Below are positions 55,503 through 64,000 of a stretch of 64,000 nucleotides of DNA, in pieces (the first letter of the stretch is position 1; each line of letters starts with the position of its first letter). The translations under genes were made by a program, and so were the position numbers. The stretch lies in the NCBI GenBank assembly GCA_014190355.1, contig BJGH01000007.1, positions 31,783 to 95,782 of the forward strand. Direction: 5' to 3'. A model generated the notes under the pieces. It searched no databases and was not told where the DNA came from. It saw nothing but the letters and a program-made list of their open reading frames with translations. Origin of the DNA: Alphaproteobacteria bacterium (GTDB lineage: Bacteria > Pseudomonadota > Alphaproteobacteria > Rickettsiales > UBA1997).

Positions 55503-56915
55503 ATGGATAATTACATCGTTTTTGGTCTTGGGATATCAGGACTTTCAACAGTAAAATTTTTAGCACAAAAATTTCCTAATAACTCCATAACTGCAACTGA
55601 TGATAACCCTCAGGCCATGTTACAAGATAAAATTCATGAAATTACTAACAAATTTTCTAATGTTAGCTTTAAATCACCAGAGTTAGTTTCTTATAATCAA
55701 AATTCTAAAATAATTTTCTCTCCGGGAATTCCTCTTTATTATCCCAAGAAACATAAAATTTTAGAAATTTGCAAAAACACTCAAGCCCAATTATTGTGCG
55801 ATCTGGAGTTATTTTATTTGCTTAACAAAACTAACAATCATTTTATTGGTATCACTGGAACAAACGGTAAGTCAACAACAACCGCTTTAATTGGTTTTGT
55901 TTTAAAGGAAATGAATATTAATTGCGAAATAGCTGGGAATATTGGCATTCCTTGTTTTGAATTAAATCAAAATCAAAATTATTGCTATGTCTTTGAAATT
56001 TCTTCTTATCAACTCGATCTCACTAAAAATTTAAAATTTGATGTTGCTAATTTAACCAACATTACCCCTGATCATCTCGATCGCCATGGCAATATGGCAA
56101 ATTATTGCAAAGCCAAGAAAAAAATTTTTGCTAACCAAACTCACAAAGATTATGCGATCATAAATATTGATAATCCCCAATCAAAAATTATCTTCGATCA
56201 ATTAGCTGAATCTTCAAATAATTCTCAAAAATTAATTGCTATTTCAACGAAAATTATTCCTGACAATGGTTTTGCAATAATTAACAATCAACTTGTTATA
56301 AATTTTAACAATGTAAATATTACCCTGCCTTTTTCCTCGCAATATTTATTTGGCGAACATAACTTTCAAAATATTGCTTTTGCTTTTGCTAGTATTTATT
56401 GTTACTTACTTAAAATAAATTATTTTAAAGATAATTACATAGAAGTTTCTAAGAAAATTGTAGATTCAATCAAACTTTTTAAAGGTTTAAAACATCGGTT
56501 ACAAATTGTTAAAAAAATTGCTAATATATGTTTTATTAATGACAGCAAAGCTACCAATGCCGAATCAAGTGAACATGCCTTAAAAGCCTTTGACAATATT
56601 TTTTGGATTTTAGGAGGAAAGCCCAAAGATGGCGGAATTAAAAGTCTAAAACCATATTTTTCAAAAATAATTAAAGCTTATTTAATTGGCGAAGCAAGTG
56701 ATGAATTTGCTGAATTTCTCAAGCAAAATCAAGTAAATTATGAAAAATGTTTTGATTTAAAAACAGCCTTTTCAAAATCATTTAATGATGCAAAAAATTA
56801 TAGCTTAAATCAAAATAATATTTTACTTTCTCCTGCATGCGCATCTTTTGATCAATGGAAAAATTTTGAAGAGCGTGGGGAATATTTTTGTAACCTAGTT
56901 AACAACATTAACTAA
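55503..56915 (+). CDS. murD: UDP-N-acetylmuramoyl-L-alanine--D-glutamate ligase
   Basis: Adds D-glutamate to UDP-MurNAc-L-Ala in peptidoglycan precursor synthesis. The 470 residues have the ATP loop GITGTNGKSTTTALI, EISSYQLD, NITPDHLDRHG, NDSKATNAESS and the LGGKPKDGGIKSL segment. It is an isolated mur gene here; the usual dcw cluster neighbours (mraY, ftsW, murG) are absent. The giant gene follows 35 bases downstream. Confidence 0.95.
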   Translation: MDNYIVFGLGISGLSTVKFLAQKFPNNSITATDDNPQAMLQDKIHEITNKFSNVSFKSPELVSYNQNSKIIFSPGIPLYYPKKHKILEICKNTQAQLLCDLELFYLLNKTNNHFIGITGTNGKSTTTALIGFVLKEMNINCEIAGNIGIPCFELNQNQNYCYVFEISSYQLDLTKNLKFDVANLTNITPDHLDRHGNMANYCKAKKKIFANQTHKDYAIINIDNPQSKIIFDQLAESSNNSQKLIAISTKIIPDNGFAIINNQLVINFNNVNITLPFSSQYLFGEHNFQNIAFAFASIYCYLLKINYFKDNYIEVSKKIVDSIKLFKGLKHRLQIVKKIANICFINDSKATNAESSEHALKAFDNIFWILGGKPKDGGIKSLKPYFSKIIKAYLIGEASDEFAEFLKQNQVNYEKCFDLKTAFSKSFNDAKNYSLNQNNILLSPACASFDQWKNFEERGEYFCNLVNNIN

Positions 56916-56950
56916 TTCTTAAAACAAAAAAAATTATTTATTAAAAATTA

Positions 56951-59900
56951 ATGCTAAAGCACTTAGCATACTGCAAATATCAAAACTTATTTTTACTCTT
57001 GCTTCCGAAAATTAATCTTTTAAGGATAACAACCCTTTTTTTGCTATTTTTTTCTAATAGTGCTTTGGCACAACAACAACTTCCTTCCTGCAAAACTCTT
57101 CCACAATTTCTTACTGGCAAGGCCAACCCAGGTGTTAACTGTCTTGCAGATTGCAATGCAATGCCATCAGGAATTACTGCAAACAACGGAATTAATTGTT
57201 TATATGACTGCAATAACATGCCATCAGGAAATCTTCCTGTTCATGGCCATAATTGTGCATTTAAGGTTAATGGTTTTGTTATGCCTTTGTGTAACTATGT
57301 TCCTAGTATTACAAATCCTCTAAATACAAAATATGTTATAACTTTGGGAATTACTAAAATTCCACGCGAAAATTGTGCAGATTTAATTGACTTGCCTTTA
57401 TGCAATTTATTTTCTAGCGGTTCAAATAATAAACAAAATTGTGTAAAAAAATGTTCAGAACTATCTCCTGCCACCTTAATACAAAGAGTTCATAATCGTG
57501 ATTGTATTCGCTTTTGTAATGAACCTGAACCTGATGCATCAAATGAAAGTTGTTCAGCATTAAAATGCCATCATTATATTAATACAGGTAATAAGCCTCC
57601 AACAACTCCTACATGTAGTAAAATAAAATGCACAAATCTTACAAAAAATGAACTTAACAAAGGAAGTATTTATTCACAGGCATTATTCAGCAATGATTAT
57701 TGTCTTAATGATAATGAATGTCTTCTTTTTAACGTCGATCAACTTAGTGATATTAAAACAGGTTACGATTCAATAACTAGTGAAAAAACAACTCCTCAAA
57801 GATTATTTTGCCAATTTCATAATTGTCGAGCTGAGCAAGACTCAAGCTGCGCCCCATATGTAAGTGATGATATAGCAAAAATAGAAGAGAATTCTGCTTA
57901 TAAACAAAAATATTATCAAGCCATTTTCCAATACGAACCCGATGATAAAAAATGCCTTGAACCAACATGTAGACAAAAAATTCTTGCCCGATATCCATGC
58001 ACTGGAACACCTCCTAATAATCCTGCAACTCAATGTCCCACTACTTCAACTTGTGTTGACTCCGTTTGTTCTTTTGAAGTTGATTGCAATTCACCACAAA
58101 CAAGCAATGAACATAAAGAAAGTTATTGCTCACCTAGAAATGACGAATCTTCTCAACCAACTGATCATTCAAATTCATACCTTGATTTAGTAGGTAAAAC
58201 ATGGTTTTATCTTCCCAAACCCATGAATAAATCTTATAAAAATGATAATCCTAGCGATGGATACAGAGAGATGAATAAAGAAAATTTATGTTACACCCCC
58301 GAAAATCTAAAAGATTCAGGATTTGGAAGGTACTATCCAGAATTCAATGGTTTATGCTATTTTTTTGAGAGAAATGATTTTGCATTTGATCACAATTATA
58401 TATCAGATACCCGCTCACCAAATGTATGCGAATCACCCAAAGGTAAATTCGGAAATCGTGGAACTAGTGGCTGGATGGATATTTGCGGCTCAAGATCATT
58501 TACAAGTTTACCAGATAAAGACAATTTAGGATATATTGATAATATATCCTCTTATTGGCAAGATGAATCAGCAATTCATAAAGTTAGAGTATGTATTAGA
58601 TATGATAACGGAATGATCCCGGATCGAACATGTGGAGCCAGAGAATGCGGAATAACATGTACCTGCGGAACTTGTTCATCAGTATGTGGAACGGATGTTT
58701 GTCGAGAGGTAACAATTAGCGATAGTAATCTTCGAGAATGTGAAGATCCTTCAAATTCTAGTGATAAACCTTGTGTAGCATCTCTTGGATATGGAGCAGA
58801 TCTTGATAGTTACATGAGAGTTAGAGCCGTCGGTTTTAAAGAAGACAATTCTGTATGTGTTATGTTTGATTGGAAAGGTGGATTAGCTTACAATCCAATT
58901 TTTATGAATGGAACAGAGTCTTTGCGTGAAGATAATACCAAATGTTTAGCAGGAACTTACAATCCAACAAGTAAAACTTGTACCGGAGGAAAAAATTCCA
59001 ATGATGATCCAGGCTTAGCCCATGTCTGGAGAGCAGTTGGTTTGATTAAATATATTGATCAAAATGTTACTGTTGGAGGGGTCAAGGGAATTAAAGATGT
59101 TTATGACAATTTCTTTCCTGAAGCTAATTGCATTAAAAGACAGCTAAGATCATCTCCTCCAAATCTTTTTAATCTCGCAAATTATGACAATTCGCCTAAT
59201 TTATTTAACCCACCATTAATTATTAATAAAGCTAAAAGAAAAAAAGATGGAGAAGATTCAAATCCTCTTCCTGGAGAACTTTTCGGCTCAACTGATTTTA
59301 ATGAACCAGAAGTCGAGATTCTATATGGAACTAAAAGCGAAAAACTTAGTTTATCAATTGGAAAAAATGGTAATGAAACTGGTTCTGACTCTGATCCCAA
59401 TTCAAAAAAAACAATATCTGTTGAAGTTTTTGGAAGAAAATTTGAAGCAACCGTCTATGCCAAAAAATTATATGACCCATTAACTGGTCCAAAATTTTGT
59501 GTATTCAGAGAATTAAAAGATAAATATAATAACTTTATAGATCCTCCGCCAACAATTGGTTGTGTTAAAAGAAATCCTCCTGAACTAGATAACTGCGATT
59601 CAAGAGATGGTTTATGCACTGCAATTGCTGATCGCAATGTTTATCGAAGAAAATTTTTACTTTCAAAAGATAATGCGACTGTTAATGATTTATATAATAA
59701 AATTATCGTAAAATATCGCTACCTAGTTAATTATGGCAACGCAATTAACGATACATCCTGCAATCCTAGCAATAAATGTTCACCTTATGGTTCAGTTGAA
59801 TTTAATTCAACTACTAGAAATCAAATGAAATACTGCTTAAGATCAACAGATAGTGTTGACTCTTACCCACTTTGCTTCTTAAGGGATGATTGTACAAAGT

Positions 59901-62900
59901 TAAATATGGAATGTATGGACAACGAAATATCTATAAGTAGTTCTCCTAATAATCTTTCTGAAAAAATTTTAAATATGCGTAAAGAATGTCAAGATTTATT
60001 AAAAATTTGTAACAATAGAAAAAATTTACCTAATACAACTAGAATTTTTGATTCAGAAAAATTTAATGCAGATCCTCTCAATAATTATTATGGCTGGTTT
60101 AATGAAGTGTGCGTTGATGAAGGATTTGGAAAAAAACTTCGCCAAGTTTATGCTTACAAAATTAGTGGTTCTGGTATTTTTGATAGCAATACTTTTGATG
60201 GCAAATGTATTGTTATGCCTGGATATACCAATTGTAATTTAGGAGGAAAGATGCCAGATTGTCCTTGTACAATTTATGATCCAACTAAAATAACTCCTTC
60301 TCACATTTCCTCTCTTGATACCTCAACCTATACCACACGAACCGAAACACTTCATGAAGCTGGACTTTGTATTGATATAAAATTACCTCAAACATGCCCA
60401 ACAATTGATTATCTTAAAGGATATGAACCAACAACTAATGATCCATTTTATTTGGTCAGTTCTATAAATTTGCTAAGTGCTTCAGGATATAATAATGCAA
60501 GAGGTGTTCATTTAACTCATCAAGCAAGAACTGTAGGTGGCTATGGCAATGCCGAATATAGCTCCACAATAGCTGGCAGTATCGCTAAAGGTGTTTGTAA
60601 TGGGTTTTGGAAGCACAAAACTCAGTATGGAGAACAATTATTCCCAGAACTAAGCTGCACAACCAACGGAACATGGAATACAACTATAGAAAATGTTAAT
60701 TCTTCATGTGAGAGATATAGTTGCCCTGAAATTTCTAATCCAACACTAGATAACTCTAATGGACTATATTCTAATAACTATGGATCATTTGAAATTTCTG
60801 AGGATAAAGGAAAAAATGATGGTTTTGCTTATTGGCCTAAAAAAACTTTAAATTCAGATTTTGCTATTTTAACTTCAGCTACAAATTGTATTACTGGTTT
60901 TAAAAAAGTTGACACTACTATGAATTTTTCATATCCTGCAACAATAGATATTCCTAGCAGTAAGAAAACTTTAGCAAATGCTCAGATTTTTGGGGCAGTC
61001 ACAAGTTATTCAGGTGGAACAACGCCAACAAGAATCTGTAATCAAATAGGTGAGTGGCAAAATGTTACTAACTCCTGCCAAAGAATAAGTTGTCCGCAAA
61101 TTAATCCAGGAACAACAAGCCCATCAAATGCTGATGATAAAAAAGTTTGGCAAAAAACATGGGATATATCTGGTGGAGCAAAATTCCCGGCAATTAATGC
61201 TTCGCGCAGTTCCTCAGAAATAATAACTTATTCAGGAATTGGTTCACGCCAGTCAGGCACATGCGAGACTGGTCTTGGCTATTATCAACCTGCAGGAGCA
61301 GTTGCGCCAACTATGGATTGTGATCATTTAGGAAATTGGACAAACCTTCAAAATCGATGCCTCAATGATTGCTCCGCTGTAACTAGAGCAGAAACCAACA
61401 TGGCAAATGGCTTTGCTATATGGTCCACTTCTACTTTCAGTACTCCTGGAGTTAGCACTCAAAAATCTACCGGAAGATGTGACGATATCCCAAATTATTT
61501 TAATTATCCTTATCCTCCCCGTCGAAAACCCGATGGAACAAAATTTGATTTAACAAGCTCTACTCCTGTAGATGGAGTTTCTATTTCTGAGAATGTAAAT
61601 AATGATACTAGATCGGTTGGTCCACCTGAAAGAACGTGCACCCTATCAACATATGGCGATAGCACAGCCAGCAAATGGAGCTCACCTTCTTCAACTTGTG
61701 TAACTTTAGCTACCGATGATAACCTTCCAAACGGATGTGTTTCGGGAGATTCTTCCGACTCTGAATCATTAATGTATGATGAAAGAATTAATGCAGGAGT
61801 TACTCAACATCAAATTCTCAATGATTCAGGAACACAAATTACTATAAAAATTCCATGGCAAAGAAGAAAATTTGGAACCCATCAAATTAGATATTGCGAC
61901 AGTAACAACAATTATTGTCAAAATTTTAACTCACCATCATCTAACCACAATTCATACAACTACTATACTTCAAGTCGTTCAAAAGTTTTTGCTATTTCAA
62001 GATATTGTAACGGCTCTACCAAAAAATGGGATCCGCCGGTTGTCCATTGCATAGCTAGTGGCGACTTAGGAAACTCCTTAAATGCATCAGTTACCGCTCC
62101 TGCAACTTTTTTAGATGGCTCAAATCACAATATTTTAAATTCTGCTGGAACTGCAGCAATTTCTTGCAATTCTGGATATGCATCAGCTAGCACACCATAT
62201 ATTCGCTGTGATTCAAGCACCAATTTAAATGAATATAAATTAGTTAAAAATGATGGTAATAATTGCGTTAAATATTGCGATACAAATGCAGATGGTAGCT
62301 TCCCAGGATCGTCTTATAGTTATGTATATGGACCAGGAAGTACAAGATTTTATTCAGGAAATACTACAACGGGAACATGTTCGGGGGGATATCCTTGTGG
62401 TTCTCAAACAGTCACGGCAACTTGTACTGACTCAGGTTGGAGTATTCCTGCACCACCTTGCAGAGCTTGTAATGGGTGCAATCAAGATAGTCCTCATAAT
62501 GTTAATTCAGACGAAATTTACACAAGAACAATATCTTCTGAATGCGTTAAAGAAAGATGGAATGTAAAATGCATGATTGAAAATGCAAAAAAAAAGAAAT
62601 ATAGTGGTAATTTTTATCGAAATCATGGCGAAAAGATTGGGTTTTATAATGAAAAAAGTTTTTATGCTTGTTATGGAATAGCATGGAGGATAGGGAAAGC
62701 TTGTGGAGCTGTTGAGTTTACATGTAATGACGGTACTTGGATTTATTCTCATGATCTATCCCATTCATGGCAGTGTGATAAACCGAATTATAATTATATG
62801 ATTTTAATGATTGAGAATAGTGAATTTGAATGTCGAGAATCTAGCACGGTTTGGGATGTAAAAAAACCTAATTATGATATTCAAAGGCCAAATGGACTTT

Positions 62901-62968
62901 ACCAATGCTGTATGAAAGATTATGATGATTATTCAAAAAATTGCTCTGATAATTTTTGTGGAAAATAA
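56951..62968 (+). CDS. Giant secreted cysteine-rich protein with Sushi/CCP-like repeats
   Basis: A 2005-residue protein I cannot assign to a named family. A signal peptide (1-40, cleavage ALA-QQQ) is followed by about 108 cysteines by hand count. Residues ~45-105 hold three short repeats of the type C-x2-(L/M)P-...-NC. Residues ~210-640 are Cys-rich, including a dense cluster ITCTCGTCSSVCGTDVC; ~750-860 is a Cys-free stretch with a basic KRKKDG run. From ~1148 to ~1836 units resembling complement control (Sushi) modules recur, ending C-x3-G-x-W-x5-8-C, for example CNQIGEWQNVTNSC and CDHLGNWTNLQNRC. A last Cys/Trp/Tyr-rich part ends at FCGK. There is no outer-membrane anchor or C-terminal transmembrane span, so it is probably exported or surface-bound and heavily disulfide-bonded. 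Confidence 0.75.
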   Translation: MLKHLAYCKYQNLFLLLLPKINLLRITTLFLLFFSNSALAQQQLPSCKTLPQFLTGKANPGVNCLADCNAMPSGITANNGINCLYDCNNMPSGNLPVHGHNCAFKVNGFVMPLCNYVPSITNPLNTKYVITLGITKIPRENCADLIDLPLCNLFSSGSNNKQNCVKKCSELSPATLIQRVHNRDCIRFCNEPEPDASNESCSALKCHHYINTGNKPPTTPTCSKIKCTNLTKNELNKGSIYSQALFSNDYCLNDNECLLFNVDQLSDIKTGYDSITSEKTTPQRLFCQFHNCRAEQDSSCAPYVSDDIAKIEENSAYKQKYYQAIFQYEPDDKKCLEPTCRQKILARYPCTGTPPNNPATQCPTTSTCVDSVCSFEVDCNSPQTSNEHKESYCSPRNDESSQPTDHSNSYLDLVGKTWFYLPKPMNKSYKNDNPSDGYREMNKENLCYTPENLKDSGFGRYYPEFNGLCYFFERNDFAFDHNYISDTRSPNVCESPKGKFGNRGTSGWMDICGSRSFTSLPDKDNLGYIDNISSYWQDESAIHKVRVCIRYDNGMIPDRTCGARECGITCTCGTCSSVCGTDVCREVTISDSNLRECEDPSNSSDKPCVASLGYGADLDSYMRVRAVGFKEDNSVCVMFDWKGGLAYNPIFMNGTESLREDNTKCLAGTYNPTSKTCTGGKNSNDDPGLAHVWRAVGLIKYIDQNVTVGGVKGIKDVYDNFFPEANCIKRQLRSSPPNLFNLANYDNSPNLFNPPLIINKAKRKKDGEDSNPLPGELFGSTDFNEPEVEILYGTKSEKLSLSIGKNGNETGSDSDPNSKKTISVEVFGRKFEATVYAKKLYDPLTGPKFCVFRELKDKYNNFIDPPPTIGCVKRNPPELDNCDSRDGLCTAIADRNVYRRKFLLSKDNATVNDLYNKIIVKYRYLVNYGNAINDTSCNPSNKCSPYGSVEFNSTTRNQMKYCLRSTDSVDSYPLCFLRDDCTKLNMECMDNEISISSSPNNLSEKILNMRKECQDLLKICNNRKNLPNTTRIFDSEKFNADPLNNYYGWFNEVCVDEGFGKKLRQVYAYKISGSGIFDSNTFDGKCIVMPGYTNCNLGGKMPDCPCTIYDPTKITPSHISSLDTSTYTTRTETLHEAGLCIDIKLPQTCPTIDYLKGYEPTTNDPFYLVSSINLLSASGYNNARGVHLTHQARTVGGYGNAEYSSTIAGSIAKGVCNGFWKHKTQYGEQLFPELSCTTNGTWNTTIENVNSSCERYSCPEISNPTLDNSNGLYSNNYGSFEISEDKGKNDGFAYWPKKTLNSDFAILTSATNCITGFKKVDTTMNFSYPATIDIPSSKKTLANAQIFGAVTSYSGGTTPTRICNQIGEWQNVTNSCQRISCPQINPGTTSPSNADDKKVWQKTWDISGGAKFPAINASRSSSEIITYSGIGSRQSGTCETGLGYYQPAGAVAPTMDCDHLGNWTNLQNRCLNDCSAVTRAETNMANGFAIWSTSTFSTPGVSTQKSTGRCDDIPNYFNYPYPPRRKPDGTKFDLTSSTPVDGVSISENVNNDTRSVGPPERTCTLSTYGDSTASKWSSPSSTCVTLATDDNLPNGCVSGDSSDSESLMYDERINAGVTQHQILNDSGTQITIKIPWQRRKFGTHQIRYCDSNNNYCQNFNSPSSNHNSYNYYTSSRSKVFAISRYCNGSTKKWDPPVVHCIASGDLGNSLNASVTAPATFLDGSNHNILNSAGTAAISCNSGYASASTPYIRCDSSTNLNEYKLVKNDGNNCVKYCDTNADGSFPGSSYSYVYGPGSTRFYSGNTTTGTCSGGYPCGSQTVTATCTDSGWSIPAPPCRACNGCNQDSPHNVNSDEIYTRTISSECVKERWNVKCMIENAKKKKYSGNFYRNHGEKIGFYNEKSFYACYGIAWRIGKACGAVEFTCNDGTWIYSHDLSHSWQCDKPNYNYMILMIENSEFECRESSTVWDVKKPNYDIQRPNGLYQCCMKDYDDYSKNCSDNFCGK

Positions 62969-63017
62969 CATTATAAATATTTTAACCTATTTTTTAATAT
63001 AAAAAAATTTTCTAATT

Positions 63018-63494
63018 ATGACCAAAATTAAAATTATTATGGGAAGTCAATCAGACTATGAAACTATGAAATTTGCTGAAGAAATTTTGCAAGAATTTAA
63101 TGTTGATTTTGAAACTAGAATTGTTTCGGCTCATCGCACCCCTGATCGCCTTTATCAATTTTGTCAGGAGGTTGAAAGCGATAACACGAAAATAATTATT
63201 GCTGGTGCTGGTGGTGCTGCTCATTTACCTGGGATGGTGGCATCAATGACCAAAATTCCTGTTCTTGGCGTTCCAATAAAATCAAAAAGTTTAGATGGTC
63301 TTGATTCTTTATTGTCAATTGCTCAAATGCCCGCAGGAATTCCTGTAGCAACTTTGGCAATTGGCGAAGCAGGAGCAAAAAATTCTGCGTTACTGGCAAT
63401 TGCAATTTTAGCTTTGCAAGATCAAAAACTTAGCGAAAAACTTGCTAATTATCGTAAATCGCAAACTGCTAAGGTAAATTTTAAACCTTTATAA
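63018..63494 (+). CDS. purE: N5-carboxyaminoimidazole ribonucleotide mutase
   Basis: Rearranges N5-CAIR to CAIR in purine synthesis. The 158 residues show [37 protein letters not shown] and the [12 protein letters not shown] segment of class I PurE. purK, its usual partner, is not adjacent. Confidence 0.94.
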   Translation: MTKIKIIMGSQSDYETMKFAEEILQEFNVDFETRIVSAHRTPDRLYQFCQEVESDNTKIIIAGAGGAAHLPGMVASMTKIPVLGVPIKSKSLDGLDSLLSIAQMPAGIPVATLAIGEAGAKNSALLAIAILALQDQKLSEKLANYRKSQTAKVNFKPL

Positions 63495-63529
63495 ATAAGT
63501 TGAAAAAAAAATTAAAAGATTTCTTTAGA

Positions 63530-63565
63530 TTTATAAAAAGTTATTAATTTTTATAAATATTTTTT
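63530..63565 (+). terminator. Intrinsic terminator after purE
   Basis: TTTATAAAAA (63530-63539) and TTTTTATAAA (63548-63557) form a perfect 10-bp stem with an 8-base loop, followed by TATTTTTT. It lies between purE and the convergent prepilin-like gene. Confidence 0.65.
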
Positions 63566-63578
63566 AAATTATTGGTGA

Positions 63579-64000
63579 TTAAGGACAAGCCCGAACAACA
63601 TCAACCCAGTTGCCGAATGCTTCGCATTTTCGTGATAATCTTTTATCTTCATTGGGACTGGCACATGATGATGAAGCATAAACTAAATTGCCGTAAAAAG
63701 CATTAGCGTTGCTAAAGCTAGCTCCAGCGTTAAAGCAAGGAATTAAAAACATCGCATTAAAATCATTAACAATTTGGTTACGAGTTTTAAAAAACACTAA
63801 GTCATCGAATAATTCACTATTTTCAGAATTAACCACAATCGTGTTATTAAATGTTGCAGTTGAGGGATTGCCATCAACGAAATTGGCAATATCATTTTCC
63901 AATTCATCAGCATCGCTCGATCGAGCATTTTGAGTATTAGCATTGGTATTAAATGCTCCTGCTTTATTTGCTCCTAAACTTATTAACACTAAAATTGCAT
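63579..64000 (-). CDS. Prepilin-like protein, N-terminus cut by the window edge
   Basis: The frame stays open through the right edge, so the start lies outside; a GTG at 63989 is probably internal. The first visible residues (AILVLISLGANKAG) look like the end of a prepilin transmembrane helix, followed by an Asn/Ala/Ser-rich body with four Cys and the ending CEAFGNWVDVVRACP. That ending matches the C-x3-G-x-W-x5-C close of the repeats in the giant protein next door. The prepilin assignment is inferred from the hydrophobic remnant only. Confidence 0.6.
   Translation of the reverse strand, partial: AILVLISLGANKAGAFNTNANTQNARSSDADELENDIANFVDGNPSTATFNNTIVVNSENSELFDDLVFFKTRNQIVNDFNAMFLIPCFNAGASFSNANAFYGNLVYASSSCASPNEDKRLSRKCEAFGNWVDVVRACP

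Noticed and set aside
58621-58710. Metallothionein- or ferredoxin-like site in the dense Cys cluster of the giant protein
   Set aside because: The protein is exported, where disulfides are likelier than metal clusters, and the spacing does not match a known metal motif.
1-64000. tRNA, rRNA, CRISPR arrays, insertion sequences or phage genes
   Set aside because: I scanned all gaps and saw no cloverleaf-like sequence, spaced direct repeats, transposase or terminal inverted repeats.

Overview
The window looks like chromosomal DNA of a very AT-rich alphaproteobacterium (roughly 70-75 % A+T by eye). Several genes point to Alphaproteobacteria: an NDUFA12-like complex I protein followed by an MlaD protein and a DUF2155 protein, an IalB-family protein, an alphaproteobacterial NfuA, a rhodanese gene coupled to dnaA, and a TAXI-type binding protein. 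Two dicarboxylate/glutamate symporters, a GapB-like GAPDH and very low GC suggest a Rickettsiales-like, host- or prey-associated lineage. It keeps more biosynthesis than classical Rickettsia or Anaplasma (aroA, proA, leuD, asd, carA, purE/purF, thiD, folK, ribF, lpxB, murD). The taxonomic placement is inference.

Layout. 0.3-4.5 kb: maeB, two unrecognised small genes and an NAPE-PLD-like hydrolase. 4.7-9.0 kb: nuoM-nuoN-aroA. 9.0-15.1 kb (minus strand): carA, two strongly diverged antiporter-like membrane proteins, proA, recR. 15.2-18.9 kb: queF-lgt, a 536-bp non-coding stretch, rhodanese-dnaA. 19-22.5 kb (minus): lpxB-dacA-miaB. 22.7-24.8 kb: asd-tadA-ygjP-like. 24.8-29.6 kb (minus): TAXI binding protein, lipoprotein, yebC, a half-length purL, and a dctA-like symporter that starts inside the purL end. 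30-33.6 kb: gltP-like symporter, lolA, tolR, tolA, a 58-aa gene. 33.6-35.4 kb: a small membrane protein, ialB-like, gap. 35.4-43.6 kb (minus): yejA-like and nfuA, then folK, clpB, thiD, rarA. 43.8-47.8 kb: ribF, leuD, fabI, gmk, dedA. 47.8-53.2 kb (minus): slt, purF, xseB, pgsA and a LamG-domain prepilin. 53.5-63.5 kb: NDUFA12-like, mlaD, DUF2155, rpe, murD, a 2005-residue cysteine-rich secreted protein, purE. The right edge cuts a second prepilin-like gene on the minus strand.

How it fits together. Malic enzyme, a DctA-like and a GltP-like symporter, and a GAPDH lacking the NAD-specifying Asp suggest growth on C4-dicarboxylates or amino acids with gluconeogenic flow. Envelope genes (lpxB, lgt, lolA, tolR/tolA, mlaD, murD, dacA, slt, pgsA) show a full Gram-negative envelope with peptidoglycan and lipid A. 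No tRNA, rRNA, CRISPR array or insertion sequence was seen. Genes are tightly packed, and start codons following intergenic DNA almost never have a Shine-Dalgarno-like sequence.

The best candidates for something undescribed are: the giant Cys-rich protein with Sushi/CCP-like C-x-G-x-W-x-C units, together with a prepilin-like protein ending in the same kind of motif and a LamG prepilin nearby; the cleanly half-sized PurL; and the pair of degenerate Nuo/Mrp-type membrane subunits next to carA.
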